Source of the DNA: a virus
DNA length: 64,000 nucleotides
IMG/VR virus record: IMGVR_UViG_3300031553_000354
Coordinates: 1 to 64,000 of that record
Strand: one strand, 5' to 3'
The position numbers and the translations under genes were made by a program. Under the pieces are notes generated by a model, which had not been told where the DNA came from, searched no databases, and saw only the letters and a list, made by a program, of their open reading frames with translations. Positions within the stretch are counted from its first letter, which is position 1; each line of letters opens with the position of its first letter. This document shows, piece by piece, positions 42,180-52,300 of the stretch.

Positions 42180-45100
42180 ATGTATCAAAATTATTCATAC
42201 GAACAAAGAGAAAATCTAGATTATAGGGATCGACAACTGCCCAGTCCTTTGAAAACTATAGGAGCTGGAGCATTTTCGCTTTTGGCTTTTGTAGTTATCA
42301 GAGGAGCTGCAATTCGTGGTTCTTCTGCTGCGAGTAAAGCTCTGTCTCGCAACTTGGGAAGAGTAGTAAGGTCGGTTGAAGGTGTGGCTTGGACAAAATC
42401 TTATAGAAATTTAAGAGCCGCCGCACTAACGAATGCCCGGGCTGAGGCTAGGCAATTCGGAGTATTAACTCCAAAAGATGTTGGAATTGCTGCTACGGTT
42501 AAAGAAATACCTTTAATTCAAAGAGCTCGAGCTAAATTCACAACTACTTTTGCTAAACAATTCAAAGCTAGACGGCAATATTATTATAGAGATTTAGGTC
42601 TGCGAGAAAAAGAATTATACGCAGCTCTAAAAGATGGTTATCATCCAAGAGCGCTTGATCAAAGACTGAAAGCATTAAAAACATTTATGAAGCCTGATGG
42701 AGCATTTTCTGCTCGTTTCATGGCTGCGGCTGGAAAATGGGGCGAGCGGTATGCGAAAATGATCCCAGGATTTTACGTTGCAGATCAAGCATTGGGATTG
42801 TTCGAAAAAGAAAGACCGGAACATCCAAAGCCGGCATGGTATAACATACCTGGACATGTTGCCGGAATGGTTAGATTTGGAATAGGATTTGCACCAATTG
42901 ATTTGGCATTTTGTGGCGCTCTTCGTTTTTTCAGATATGGTAGAGCTGTGGCGGCAAAAAGTGCTCAATTAGGAGTTCGTGAATTTCCACACGTAAGAGA
43001 AGGATTTACAAAAGCCGTTGAAACATTGCACGTAAAGGGTGCTCAATGGCATGCATCCATTTCCAAACATTGGGCCGCCCGCAGACATGGAGCTTGGCCT
43101 TCGATTCAAGAACTCAAACGGAGTATTAAAGAACGCAAAGCTCCGCATTCAATGGATATTGCTAGGCTGTATTCTGATATTGTGAAAGATGCTAAGGTCC
43201 AAAGGAAACCATATTTCCGAATGGAACAGCAGCTCAATCAAATTCTTGGCGTTCTTGGTATGAGAAAAGATCCCGAATTGCTTCGCGAAATGGCAGGAAG
43301 TACTGAAATCAAAAAAGCATTTCATGAAGTCCTTGGCAAATATGAGCGCCGTCCAACCCAAACATTTATAGAATATGCTCTTAAAACTCCACAACGCCCG
43401 GCAGATTGGGGCCCACGTAGGCTTTCAACTACGGCGCACATTAAAAGATATGCAAAGGAGGCTCATTGGGATCCGGAAACCACAAATAATGCTTTAAAAC
43501 TGCTTGGAGGGAAAGAATTATATTATGGTAAGAACATTCTTAGGAAGGGCAACTTTTCAATGTTCAATGCCAGTTTTACCGCTGGTAAGATAATAGATGT
43601 AATGGGGAAATGGAAGATGCCATTTATTAATTGGCATCCTTTCGAACGAATGATGATTACCGGAATTCCCAAGATAGGAATTCCGAGCAAAGGTTCCGCA
43701 TTTAGGATTCTTGATGAAAAACAATCTGCATTAATGGCCGAAGCAGCCATCGGTGCCGATTTAAATGTTACCAGATCTCCGCAACTTAAAATTGGGGAAT
43801 ATTTTATGAGGATTGGAGATCATGTTTTTAGATTTAGTCCTGAAAAACTTATTAAACGAATTAGCGGACATTGGAAAGTTAGCGTTGATACAATTACTGC
43901 TGGAGAAAGAAGACATTTCCAAGGTTTGGTTGAAAGCCAAACCGATTATAAACATACTGGCTGGCTAGGACATTTACGTCAAAAATTTGAATTAGGTCAA
44001 TCCCCCCATTTCATAGGACGACGACTTAAAGAGTTTGTGATCCAAGATTTTAACCCCGAAAGTCCGCATGTATTGATGAATGAAAAAGGAAAATTTGTGA
44101 ATATGCTCAAGCAGCTCCAAGGAGATAAGATCCTTAGTCCCAGGGAGCAAAAAGAATTCATAAATTATTCAAGGGCAGTGGGTCGGCATTTATATGGATC
44201 AGAACAAACAGCTTTAGAAATTTTCCATAATAATCAAGGTCTTAGAGGAAAAGTTCTTGATGTCTTAGGTGGCGTTGATGCAAAGAAAGCTAAAAAGATT
44301 TTAAATGATACAAATATAGATAAGGTAATTGATGATTTATCGCTATTTGATTATGCTTTGCCGGAAACATATTCCCAAAGAACTGTTCAGGAAGTGCGTA
44401 GAGCTCTCCATGATGTACAAAATCTCGTAGGGGCTGATCGAGAATTTTTATTGAGATCAAGAGCAACAGTTGTTGGTCAGGCTAGCAATTTGACTGTGCA
44501 AGATTATCTTATGGGACAATATTTTAAAAAAACATTAGAAAATTATAGTCAGGTCGGAAAAATTACCGAAGGCATGTATGATAAGATTTTCAAGTCAATT
44601 GATGATGCATTCATATCTAAAACAGAAAAGTCTAAGGCGAAATCACTGTTTGTTAGTATGAAAATTAATCATCCCATGGCTGATTATTTGAATCAAGAAG
44701 TTATCAATAGTTTGGATACTGTTGGACATCTTAAAGATATCATTGCTCCAAATGAAAATTTGCTTAGAGAAGTATTTAAACTGGATTATAAATCTCTTCG
44801 GGAATCTGTCAAGATAAATAGATTTATGCGGGATACTCTTATTCCTCTTGAAGTCCGAGGATATATGGGTCCCATAAATGAAATATGGAGAGTTCACGGC
44901 CGTGGAGCTCCATCTGCTCCGAAAGATCTTTTTGGTGCAGCCCCAGGATTCGGGGACATGATCAAAAGTGATTTTAAGAAATTTTTTAAAATTTCTGACT
45001 CCGCAACCCAAATAAATTATGAACCATATATTACTAAACAAAGTATGCTTCTCAATCGATGGGCAATTAGGCCATTCAATATGACATTAGGATGGATTGG

Positions 45101-48100
45101 TCTGGATTTACAATATAGGTCAAACGCTGAATTTATGAAAAAATTCCTGTGGAAACGCGCTTTGGCTATTCCCGCTGCTATTTATGGTTACCGCGCTATT
45201 GATACTTTCCTAACCGTAAATCCACTTTTAGACCATACCATCTTTGATGACGGATTGACATCTGCTGGAGCCCAGGCAATTGGAAAAGCAAATATTGCAA
45301 GAGCCGAAGTATTTGATACATTGGGAATAACAGATTTTGCCCAATATATGGAAGGCCTCATGCCTGGATCCGTGGAATCTCCTGCCGCAAAATTAATCAG
45401 AGGAGCCGTCCTTCCAATTTTGGGGAGAAGATTTGGTGGGGGACCAGGGCTTATGATTGGATTAGGAGCTTCTGCTGCAACAGGATTTGGGCTTCCCGAT
45501 TTGACAAACACGGCAGATGAACTTCGAGATATATATTCAGGAAGAAAGCTAACCCCGGTTCGCAGCGGCAGGTTCTGGGAAACTTCCAAGCTATCTTATT
45601 TTGGAGGAAGAATATCGTCATTCCAGCCATCGTGGTACACAAAGATTGTAAGCCAATATAAATATACGGACGCCGCATTGGGAACCAAATTGGAATCACT
45701 GCTTTATACCGGCCCATTGCAAGTATTAACTGATCCATATCATTATGAACGTTGCGTTACGCAGGATGCGAAAATTGTTATGGATGATGGAATTCCCAAA
45801 CCAATAAAAAAATTAGATATTGGTGATTATGTTTTGTCTCATGATGGCTATCCACATAAAATATTGAACATTTGGGATGCCAATATTGATGAACAAATAA
45901 TCAAAATTGTTACACATGGAGCCTGCAAATATCCAATATGTTCAACGAATGAACATCGGTATCTTACTATTAGAACGAAACAATGTCCGAAACGAAATAA
46001 CAGAATTGCTTATTGTAAAAAGCAATCATGGACAAAATGTAAAAATTGTAAATATAAATATTTTGAAAATTATGAAGTTCAATGGCTGCGCGCAGACGAA
46101 TTAAAATGTGGCGATTATTTAGCATATCCAAAACCTAAATTGTCGGAAAATTTATTTGAATTAGACATACCAAAGTTGCATAAACATTGGAATGGTCGGG
46201 CATGGATTCGTCCCCGGCAAAAATATGATATTCCAAACAAAGTTAAAATTACTCCAGAATTGTTTCGTCTATTTGGATATTATTTGGCTGAAGGTTGTAT
46301 ACAACAAAAACGTACTATAAAATTTTCGCTATGCATAGATGAAATGGATATTGTCAAGGATATTGACAATATTTGCAATAAATTATTTGGACTTAATATA
46401 ACTTATAGGAATACACCAGAACATAAAAGAATAGATGTATATCTAAGTAATTCTAGATTAGCAAAATGGTTTGAAATGTTTGGCCGTGGCGCAATCAATA
46501 AATCCATACCATCTGATTTGCTCAATGCGCCCAAAGATTGTTTGGAACAATTTATCGTGGGATTTTATCGTGGAGACGGAACATATAAAGGACATAATAT
46601 ATCAATTTCTGCTGCTACAATATCTGAACAACTCATAATGCAATTACGATATATCTTATTAGGTTTGGGGTATGTTCCCCACCTTAATGGCGCCAACGCA
46701 AATTCCAATAGTCGACCAAATAATATATATATGCTGGAAATTCATGGACAAGATGCCAATAAATTACGACAAATTATTGGCTGGCCAATCTCAAAAAATC
46801 CAATGCCGGATAAATATCATTGGTCGGATGAAAACTATATTTATTTTAAAATCAAAAATGTTGAACATATTGATTATATCGGTAAAATTTATGATTTAAA
46901 AATTGAAAATTCTCATTCATTTGTTTCTGTAAATGCCATATTACATAATACCCATTACTACGACCGACCATACCCAACAACGGCACCATTGTTTAGCGAT
47001 ATTCCGGTTGTCGGATCGCTCGCGGATATGACGATTGGTAGACTTTTAAAACCGCAGACCATGATGCACGAAGATGAATTAGAAGCGGCCCAGATGGGAT
47101 TTGATGTAGAAACGAAAGATCGGATTCTGCCCGGATATAATAGAAATACGATGCCACCGCTTCATGAAGCGCGTCCAGGCTATTTTGCTCCAAGACATAC
47201 GGTTCCATCAGTAAGTATGAAAGGAATGCTGGGAGAATCATTTTATAGACTTACTGAAGGTGCTGGATTGCGTGGGTTTATGACCCAATCATTGTTGGGA
47301 GTTGAAGGAATTGGCCAATATGCGCCGGTGTATGACGACGCATCTGCAATTACCAGTTTTGGACATCAATTTTGGGACATGCAGATTGGCGGAGGTTTGG
47401 CCACAGAAGCTTGGCGTCGTTTATATCCGCGGGAAAGATTTAAAAATTTGGTGAATCCGATCAGGAACCTCATGCCCACATGGTTACCCGAAGACTTTCA
47501 TTTTGGTGATCCATTCACTAAGATTAAAGGTGGATTAATCTTACTTCCTTCCCGAGCCCATGAAAAAATGTATAGAGTGAAGCGCGATTTTCCCATTTCT
47601 TTGGAATATTTTGGATATGAGCCAGGGGAAGCAGCCGGAAGACTATTGAAGTTAATTAGACCGGAAAGAGAAGAAGAATATCATTATTCATTTATTAAAG
47701 AATTGGTTCAAAAACAATTATTAATGAATCGGCAATTACTTACCAAAGATGTTCCACTTTTTGACCCTTGGTCCAAGTTGGAAGGGGCCGTTGATGCAGT
47801 AATCATGAATCAAAGCGGGCAACCAGAATTGATGCAAATAAAAGCAACAACTGCAGAAAAACTTGGATTTATGCAGCAGCCAAAACCGGCACATGTGTCT
47901 CAACTCAATTTTGCTATGAGGCAAATGAAGAAGCGATATGGTCAAATACTTTATGTCGCTGCAGATAATCCGGAATTGACTCAATCTTTTTATGTGGAAT
48001 ATAGTGCGGAACGATTTCATAATGATATGTTAAGAATGAATGAAGCCCGAAAATTAGCATCAGATATGCTACTTAAGGGAATTGGGCAAGTTGGTGAATC

Positions 48101-49391
48101 TTATTCCTATCCCGATAGGTTGCAAGTGCTTGCGAATACGGCGCCATGGTCAGACGAATACAAAAAAGTTTTGAAACAATGTAAATTATTAAAAAGGCAC
48201 GGCCTATTAGATGAAGAAGACCAGGTTAAAGTGGATGAATCTCAGAGACAACATGATGCAATTATGAGAAAATATGATTTTTATGAACACCGATTTTCCC
48301 ACAGCAAATGGCTAACTCCTAGTTCCGAATATAATTTAATGTCCCAAAATGAAAATATTAAAGCCGCCGCAAAATATAATATTGTTGAAAGATTAATGGG
48401 CGCGGCATGGGAACGACTACAAGAATTTAAAATGCCCGTTATATCTAGCAAACTTTTTCCATATTATACAAGTGAAGAAATGTACGAGCGTCAAATTGGA
48501 GGTAGTTTTTCTGGAAATTGGTCTAGACCCATTCATGATTATATAAGACCATGGTGGCATAGTTTTTTGCTATCAACGGGTCCTGTCGAATCTGCAGCGA
48601 AACTCGGATTCGCAGGAGGAATGTTTGGGGGACCCCCAGGTGCTGCTATTGGTGTAGGGGCGGGACTGTTGTATGGCGCTGGAAGAAGTGCTACCGGAGC
48701 GGGCACTTGGGTTCCAGGAGAAGTTAAAAGAATTCGGGAAATTGATGAATATTTCGATGCTTTAGAATATATAAAAAATCAACAATTGTATGAACAAACC
48801 GGAGATCCGGAATATCTTAAACGCTCAAGAGAAACAATTTATGGCGTTACTCCAATGAGCACTCCGGCGGAATTTTATAGATCAGCCCCATATATGGAAC
48901 GACCATTTTTCTGGTCATTTGCTTCCGTTCGAGACAAAACTCAACAAGATAGAATTAAACAAAGAGTTTCGCCAACTATGAGAAAACTTTTAGAATTTTA
49001 TTGGTCTGGAGATAAGAAATTTACCAATCCCATGATAGAAGATTACAATCCAGGATTTCGAATGCCAGCAGAAGATTGGATGGGATGGAGAGAAGATATC
49101 CCATTGGAAGATATCCAGGTTAAAACTGTTAAAATGGAGGGCTACGATGCCCACGATTTTGGATTGGGATGGAAGCCTCAAGAATTAAGAATGCATAATT
49201 CTCCATATGCGATCAAGCCAATAGATATTTCCAGTCCTTCGGGGATTTCTTATGGCCAAGAAAATTTGGATGCCATTGATATAAAGAATTTCATTCAGAA
49301 TGTTTTACAGAGATATGGCATAACGAATGCAAATATAACTGTTACAAAATCACAAGGCAAAGGCGCCACCATTTCTTTGAATATTAGTTAA
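42180..49391 (+). CDS. Giant tail-region protein with intein and PD-(D/E)XK-like domain
   Basis: A 2403-residue precursor. Removing the intein (residues 1192-1590) leaves ~2004 residues. The N-terminus has a hydrophobic segment (GAGAFSLLAFVVIRGAAIRG), then long basic helical stretches and more hydrophobic segments before the intein. Near residues 1840-1940 is a RecB/Cas4-type nuclease pattern: Asp1872 in AVDAVIM, Gln1886-Ile-Lys1888 where the motif expects E-x-K, then HVSQLNFAMRQ and ILYVAAD. Further hydrophobic Gly-rich segments follow (~residue 2140). It lies where the tape measure is expected and could be that, or a DNA-ejection/cargo protein. Weak ribosome site. Confidence 0.7.
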   Translation: MYQNYSYEQRENLDYRDRQLPSPLKTIGAGAFSLLAFVVIRGAAIRGSSAASKALSRNLGRVVRSVEGVAWTKSYRNLRAAALTNARAEARQFGVLTPKDVGIAATVKEIPLIQRARAKFTTTFAKQFKARRQYYYRDLGLREKELYAALKDGYHPRALDQRLKALKTFMKPDGAFSARFMAAAGKWGERYAKMIPGFYVADQALGLFEKERPEHPKPAWYNIPGHVAGMVRFGIGFAPIDLAFCGALRFFRYGRAVAAKSAQLGVREFPHVREGFTKAVETLHVKGAQWHASISKHWAARRHGAWPSIQELKRSIKERKAPHSMDIARLYSDIVKDAKVQRKPYFRMEQQLNQILGVLGMRKDPELLREMAGSTEIKKAFHEVLGKYERRPTQTFIEYALKTPQRPADWGPRRLSTTAHIKRYAKEAHWDPETTNNALKLLGGKELYYGKNILRKGNFSMFNASFTAGKIIDVMGKWKMPFINWHPFERMMITGIPKIGIPSKGSAFRILDEKQSALMAEAAIGADLNVTRSPQLKIGEYFMRIGDHVFRFSPEKLIKRISGHWKVSVDTITAGERRHFQGLVESQTDYKHTGWLGHLRQKFELGQSPHFIGRRLKEFVIQDFNPESPHVLMNEKGKFVNMLKQLQGDKILSPREQKEFINYSRAVGRHLYGSEQTALEIFHNNQGLRGKVLDVLGGVDAKKAKKILNDTNIDKVIDDLSLFDYALPETYSQRTVQEVRRALHDVQNLVGADREFLLRSRATVVGQASNLTVQDYLMGQYFKKTLENYSQVGKITEGMYDKIFKSIDDAFISKTEKSKAKSLFVSMKINHPMADYLNQEVINSLDTVGHLKDIIAPNENLLREVFKLDYKSLRESVKINRFMRDTLIPLEVRGYMGPINEIWRVHGRGAPSAPKDLFGAAPGFGDMIKSDFKKFFKISDSATQINYEPYITKQSMLLNRWAIRPFNMTLGWIGLDLQYRSNAEFMKKFLWKRALAIPAAIYGYRAIDTFLTVNPLLDHTIFDDGLTSAGAQAIGKANIARAEVFDTLGITDFAQYMEGLMPGSVESPAAKLIRGAVLPILGRRFGGGPGLMIGLGASAATGFGLPDLTNTADELRDIYSGRKLTPVRSGRFWETSKLSYFGGRISSFQPSWYTKIVSQYKYTDAALGTKLESLLYTGPLQVLTDPYHYERCVTQDAKIVMDDGIPKPIKKLDIGDYVLSHDGYPHKILNIWDANIDEQIIKIVTHGACKYPICSTNEHRYLTIRTKQCPKRNNRIAYCKKQSWTKCKNCKYKYFENYEVQWLRADELKCGDYLAYPKPKLSENLFELDIPKLHKHWNGRAWIRPRQKYDIPNKVKITPELFRLFGYYLAEGCIQQKRTIKFSLCIDEMDIVKDIDNICNKLFGLNITYRNTPEHKRIDVYLSNSRLAKWFEMFGRGAINKSIPSDLLNAPKDCLEQFIVGFYRGDGTYKGHNISISAATISEQLIMQLRYILLGLGYVPHLNGANANSNSRPNNIYMLEIHGQDANKLRQIIGWPISKNPMPDKYHWSDENYIYFKIKNVEHIDYIGKIYDLKIENSHSFVSVNAILHNTHYYDRPYPTTAPLFSDIPVVGSLADMTIGRLLKPQTMMHEDELEAAQMGFDVETKDRILPGYNRNTMPPLHEARPGYFAPRHTVPSVSMKGMLGESFYRLTEGAGLRGFMTQSLLGVEGIGQYAPVYDDASAITSFGHQFWDMQIGGGLATEAWRRLYPRERFKNLVNPIRNLMPTWLPEDFHFGDPFTKIKGGLILLPSRAHEKMYRVKRDFPISLEYFGYEPGEAAGRLLKLIRPEREEEYHYSFIKELVQKQLLMNRQLLTKDVPLFDPWSKLEGAVDAVIMNQSGQPELMQIKATTAEKLGFMQQPKPAHVSQLNFAMRQMKKRYGQILYVAADNPELTQSFYVEYSAERFHNDMLRMNEARKLASDMLLKGIGQVGESYSYPDRLQVLANTAPWSDEYKKVLKQCKLLKRHGLLDEEDQVKVDESQRQHDAIMRKYDFYEHRFSHSKWLTPSSEYNLMSQNENIKAAAKYNIVERLMGAAWERLQEFKMPVISSKLFPYYTSEEMYERQIGGSFSGNWSRPIHDYIRPWWHSFLLSTGPVESAAKLGFAGGMFGGPPGAAIGVGAGLLYGAGRSATGAGTWVPGEVKRIREIDEYFDALEYIKNQQLYEQTGDPEYLKRSRETIYGVTPMSTPAEFYRSAPYMERPFFWSFASVRDKTQQDRIKQRVSPTMRKLLEFYWSGDKKFTNPMIEDYNPGFRMPAEDWMGWREDIPLEDIQVKTVKMEGYDAHDFGLGWKPQELRMHNSPYAIKPIDISSPSGISYGQENLDAIDIKNFIQNVLQRYGITNANITVTKSQGKGATISLNIS
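45753..46949 (+). mobile_element. Intein with LAGLIDADG endonuclease (399 aa)
   Basis: In-frame protein insertion. It starts at Cys1192 (CVTQDAKIVMDDGIPKPIKK, block A) with LDIGDYVLSHDG. Block B CSTNEHRYL supplies the histidine that assists the first step. The endonuclease core has LFGYYLAEGCI and FIVGFYRGDGTY. The end IYDLKIENSHSFVSVNAI then LHN is block F plus His-Asn. The next extein residue is Thr. All residues expected for self-splicing are visible, so the flanks YHYER and THYYDRP would be joined. The insertion point looks like a tightly constrained, aromatic Pro-rich segment. Confidence 0.9.
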
Positions 49392-49393
49392 TT

Positions 49394-52300
49394 ATGCCAA
49401 TTATTTACGATTCAGAAGAAGACCAGTTTCACGACAGGCATGGATATCTATTTCCATCTGTCTTATTGGGTGGCGGGTTCATGGCGTGGAAAAAATATTA
49501 TGGATCTCCACAGCTTGGAAGAAAATTTTCTCCCCGCGCATTCATAGGATTTGTCAAAGATCTAAGCCCCCAAGATTATATGAGGAAATATCTTACAAGG
49601 CCGGATAAACCAGAGCTCCCACTTCAACGCAGGCTGGTGGAAACAGCAGTAGAATACGAAAAAAGCAAATCGGTAGTGGAGTTTCTTACCGACGCGGATT
49701 TGAAAACTATTCGCGAAATCGGCAAAGCCATACCAACTCCAATTAAAGCAGAGGAGATGGAATTTAAACGCCAAGTAATTAGGCGATTTAATCCAGCAAC
49801 TTATGATTTGGTAAGAACTAATTTGGAAAAAACTCAGGAAGTTTTTAATGAATTGCTCGAAAATGTCGAAGAATCTAAACATTTGCAAAGTGTTCTCAAA
49901 CAACAACTTGAGCGATATAGATTTAGAAAATCCCGCCTACTTATACATTCAAAATTTTCTGAAATTATTAATCCAGAAATGTTGAAAAGCGAAGCAGAAC
50001 AAGCAGTTTTGATGAGACAATTGCAGGATACGCAAAAGAAACAAACTCAGGAAGCTAGAAGGCTCGCACAAATACTTCAAAGGGAATCTCCAGAAACTAT
50101 AGTAAATCTAAAAATTCCAAAAGTTTTGGAGCGAGTTGATCCAGCTATTATGATAGATGAAAGACGAGCAAGATTCCAACCTGCAGGTAAAACAATTAGT
50201 GATACGGGTGTTAAATTATCTTATACAGGATATAAATCATTTCTTCAGAAGCTCAGAAGGGCAAGAGTTGATTCCAAAGCTATCGCCGCAATTGAAACTA
50301 TAGATCCGCTATTGAAACAGCATTTAAATGAGCTTGCTCACACAAAAGCCCAAATTACATATGCATTGCGAGATAATGCGTTCAATTTGCAAGCTGTAAT
50401 CAAATTATCTATTCAGGTCAAAGAAGAAGGCAAAAGAGAAGTTGTTAATTTGAAAATCCCCCTTACTCGCGGCGGAAGATTAAGAATCAATGGGACGGGC
50501 TATATCCCCCAAAGATATAAGGGCATTAGGCCACTCATTCCTGAAATAGAACGAATTGAATCCGATATTTATGAATCGATGATTCGCAATTTGAATAAAA
50601 GATTTAAAAGCGAAGTTTGGCATAAAGTAATGGAAGGAGATGTTCAGGGTGGAGAGCGATCTATTAATGCATTAATTAAAGAACCAATTGGTGAAAGATT
50701 AATCATGGAATCTGGGCGTCCGGCGCACGATTTTATTGAACAAAATATAGTTCAGGATGCTAGGCTCGGCTACCTATCACAACAATTTGGAAATGACGAA
50801 CATATTGTTCTTGATCGGTTCAAAAAAATGCAAAAACTTAAATTGCTTTTATTGGAAGGCGATGGAAAATTAAAACTGCCAAATAGATATGCATTTATAG
50901 ATTTTGAAACATTTGGAACGAAAACAAATTTCCTTCCGCATCAAGTGACTGTGGGCATAATCGAAAATGGTGCAGTTGTTGATTGGTATACAGGAAAAAT
51001 TGATCCTCGAAGTATTAATATCAATTATACTTTCCCGGAAGTTGATTTAAAACTATCATTCAAAGGAAAAACAAGAGAACAGGTCATAAAAGAATTTACC
51101 GAAATGGGTCAACCCATTAGCAAAGTTCGAAGAGATTTAGAGGATTTTTTAAAAAAACATGCAAAAGGGGGAAAGCTTCCAGTTGCTGCATGGAATGCCG
51201 GATTTGATGTTGATAGAGTGATGGGTCAGCAATTTTTAGGAGCCAAAGCATATTTAGGAGAAACTTGGGATCCAATGGATCTCCAAAAAGCTATTGATCC
51301 AGATGTCCAAGCCTCGGTTTCTCTTAAATCTGTTGGACAGTCGCGAAAAATCTTTATTCCAATTTCCTCAAAAAAAGATTTGACTCTTAATAAGAAAATT
51401 ATTGAATTATTTAAAAAAGATCATAATCTGATGTCCATTTTAAAAGATAAGGATCCCGGATTTCATGGTAAATTAATGAAAGCAGTTTCCGAGAAACAGA
51501 TAAGAAATATAGTGATGCATGAAGCATCAATTGATGTACTTATAGCAAACAAAGTTTTCCAAGATATTACGAAAGACATTAATTTGCATTCCGCTGTGGT
51601 GATGCGCGATTTGAATGCAATGTTATTGACTTATCATCGGGCGCTAACCCATTCAATAAATCCCATAGATATTAATCATTGGACTACCAGAGCATTGGGA
51701 CATAATTTTCTATCTCTTTCCCCTCGTCAAATTTTACAAGGTAAATTTACGAAGTTTGATGTCAGAGATTTAGCTCCTCTTTCAAGATTAGGTATAGATC
51801 CAACCCGGCCATTTTATCAGCAATGGGCATCTGCACATTTGATCACCAAAGATGTTCCTGATCTAGTTACAAAAACTTATAAGAAAATTGCCGATAAATA
51901 TGGCGAGCTCTTCAAATCGATGGATACGCTGACAATTTTTAATCCATTAACTGCAGAAAATGCTGGATTAATAGATTTTCAGACCGCAGATGAAATGGCA
52001 ATCAAAACCGGAACAAAAGTCGTTAGAATCCCCCATACAGGCAAATTGAAACTCATACCGGAACTCAAAGAAGCCTTTGAGCAAATAAAATCGGCAAAGA
52101 CTCCGAGAGGTCGCGAAATAGTTTTATCGAAGTTAAGACAGAAGATGGCAAAAAGCTACCAAAAGGGATTTCATTTTAAAGAATGGCTGCCGGGATTTAC
52201 TTTACTTGGAGAAGCAGAAGGATTTACATTTAATACTTCAACGCCGATGATGTCGACAATTGAAAATATCGAATATAATAATGAAAATAAAGAAATAGCT

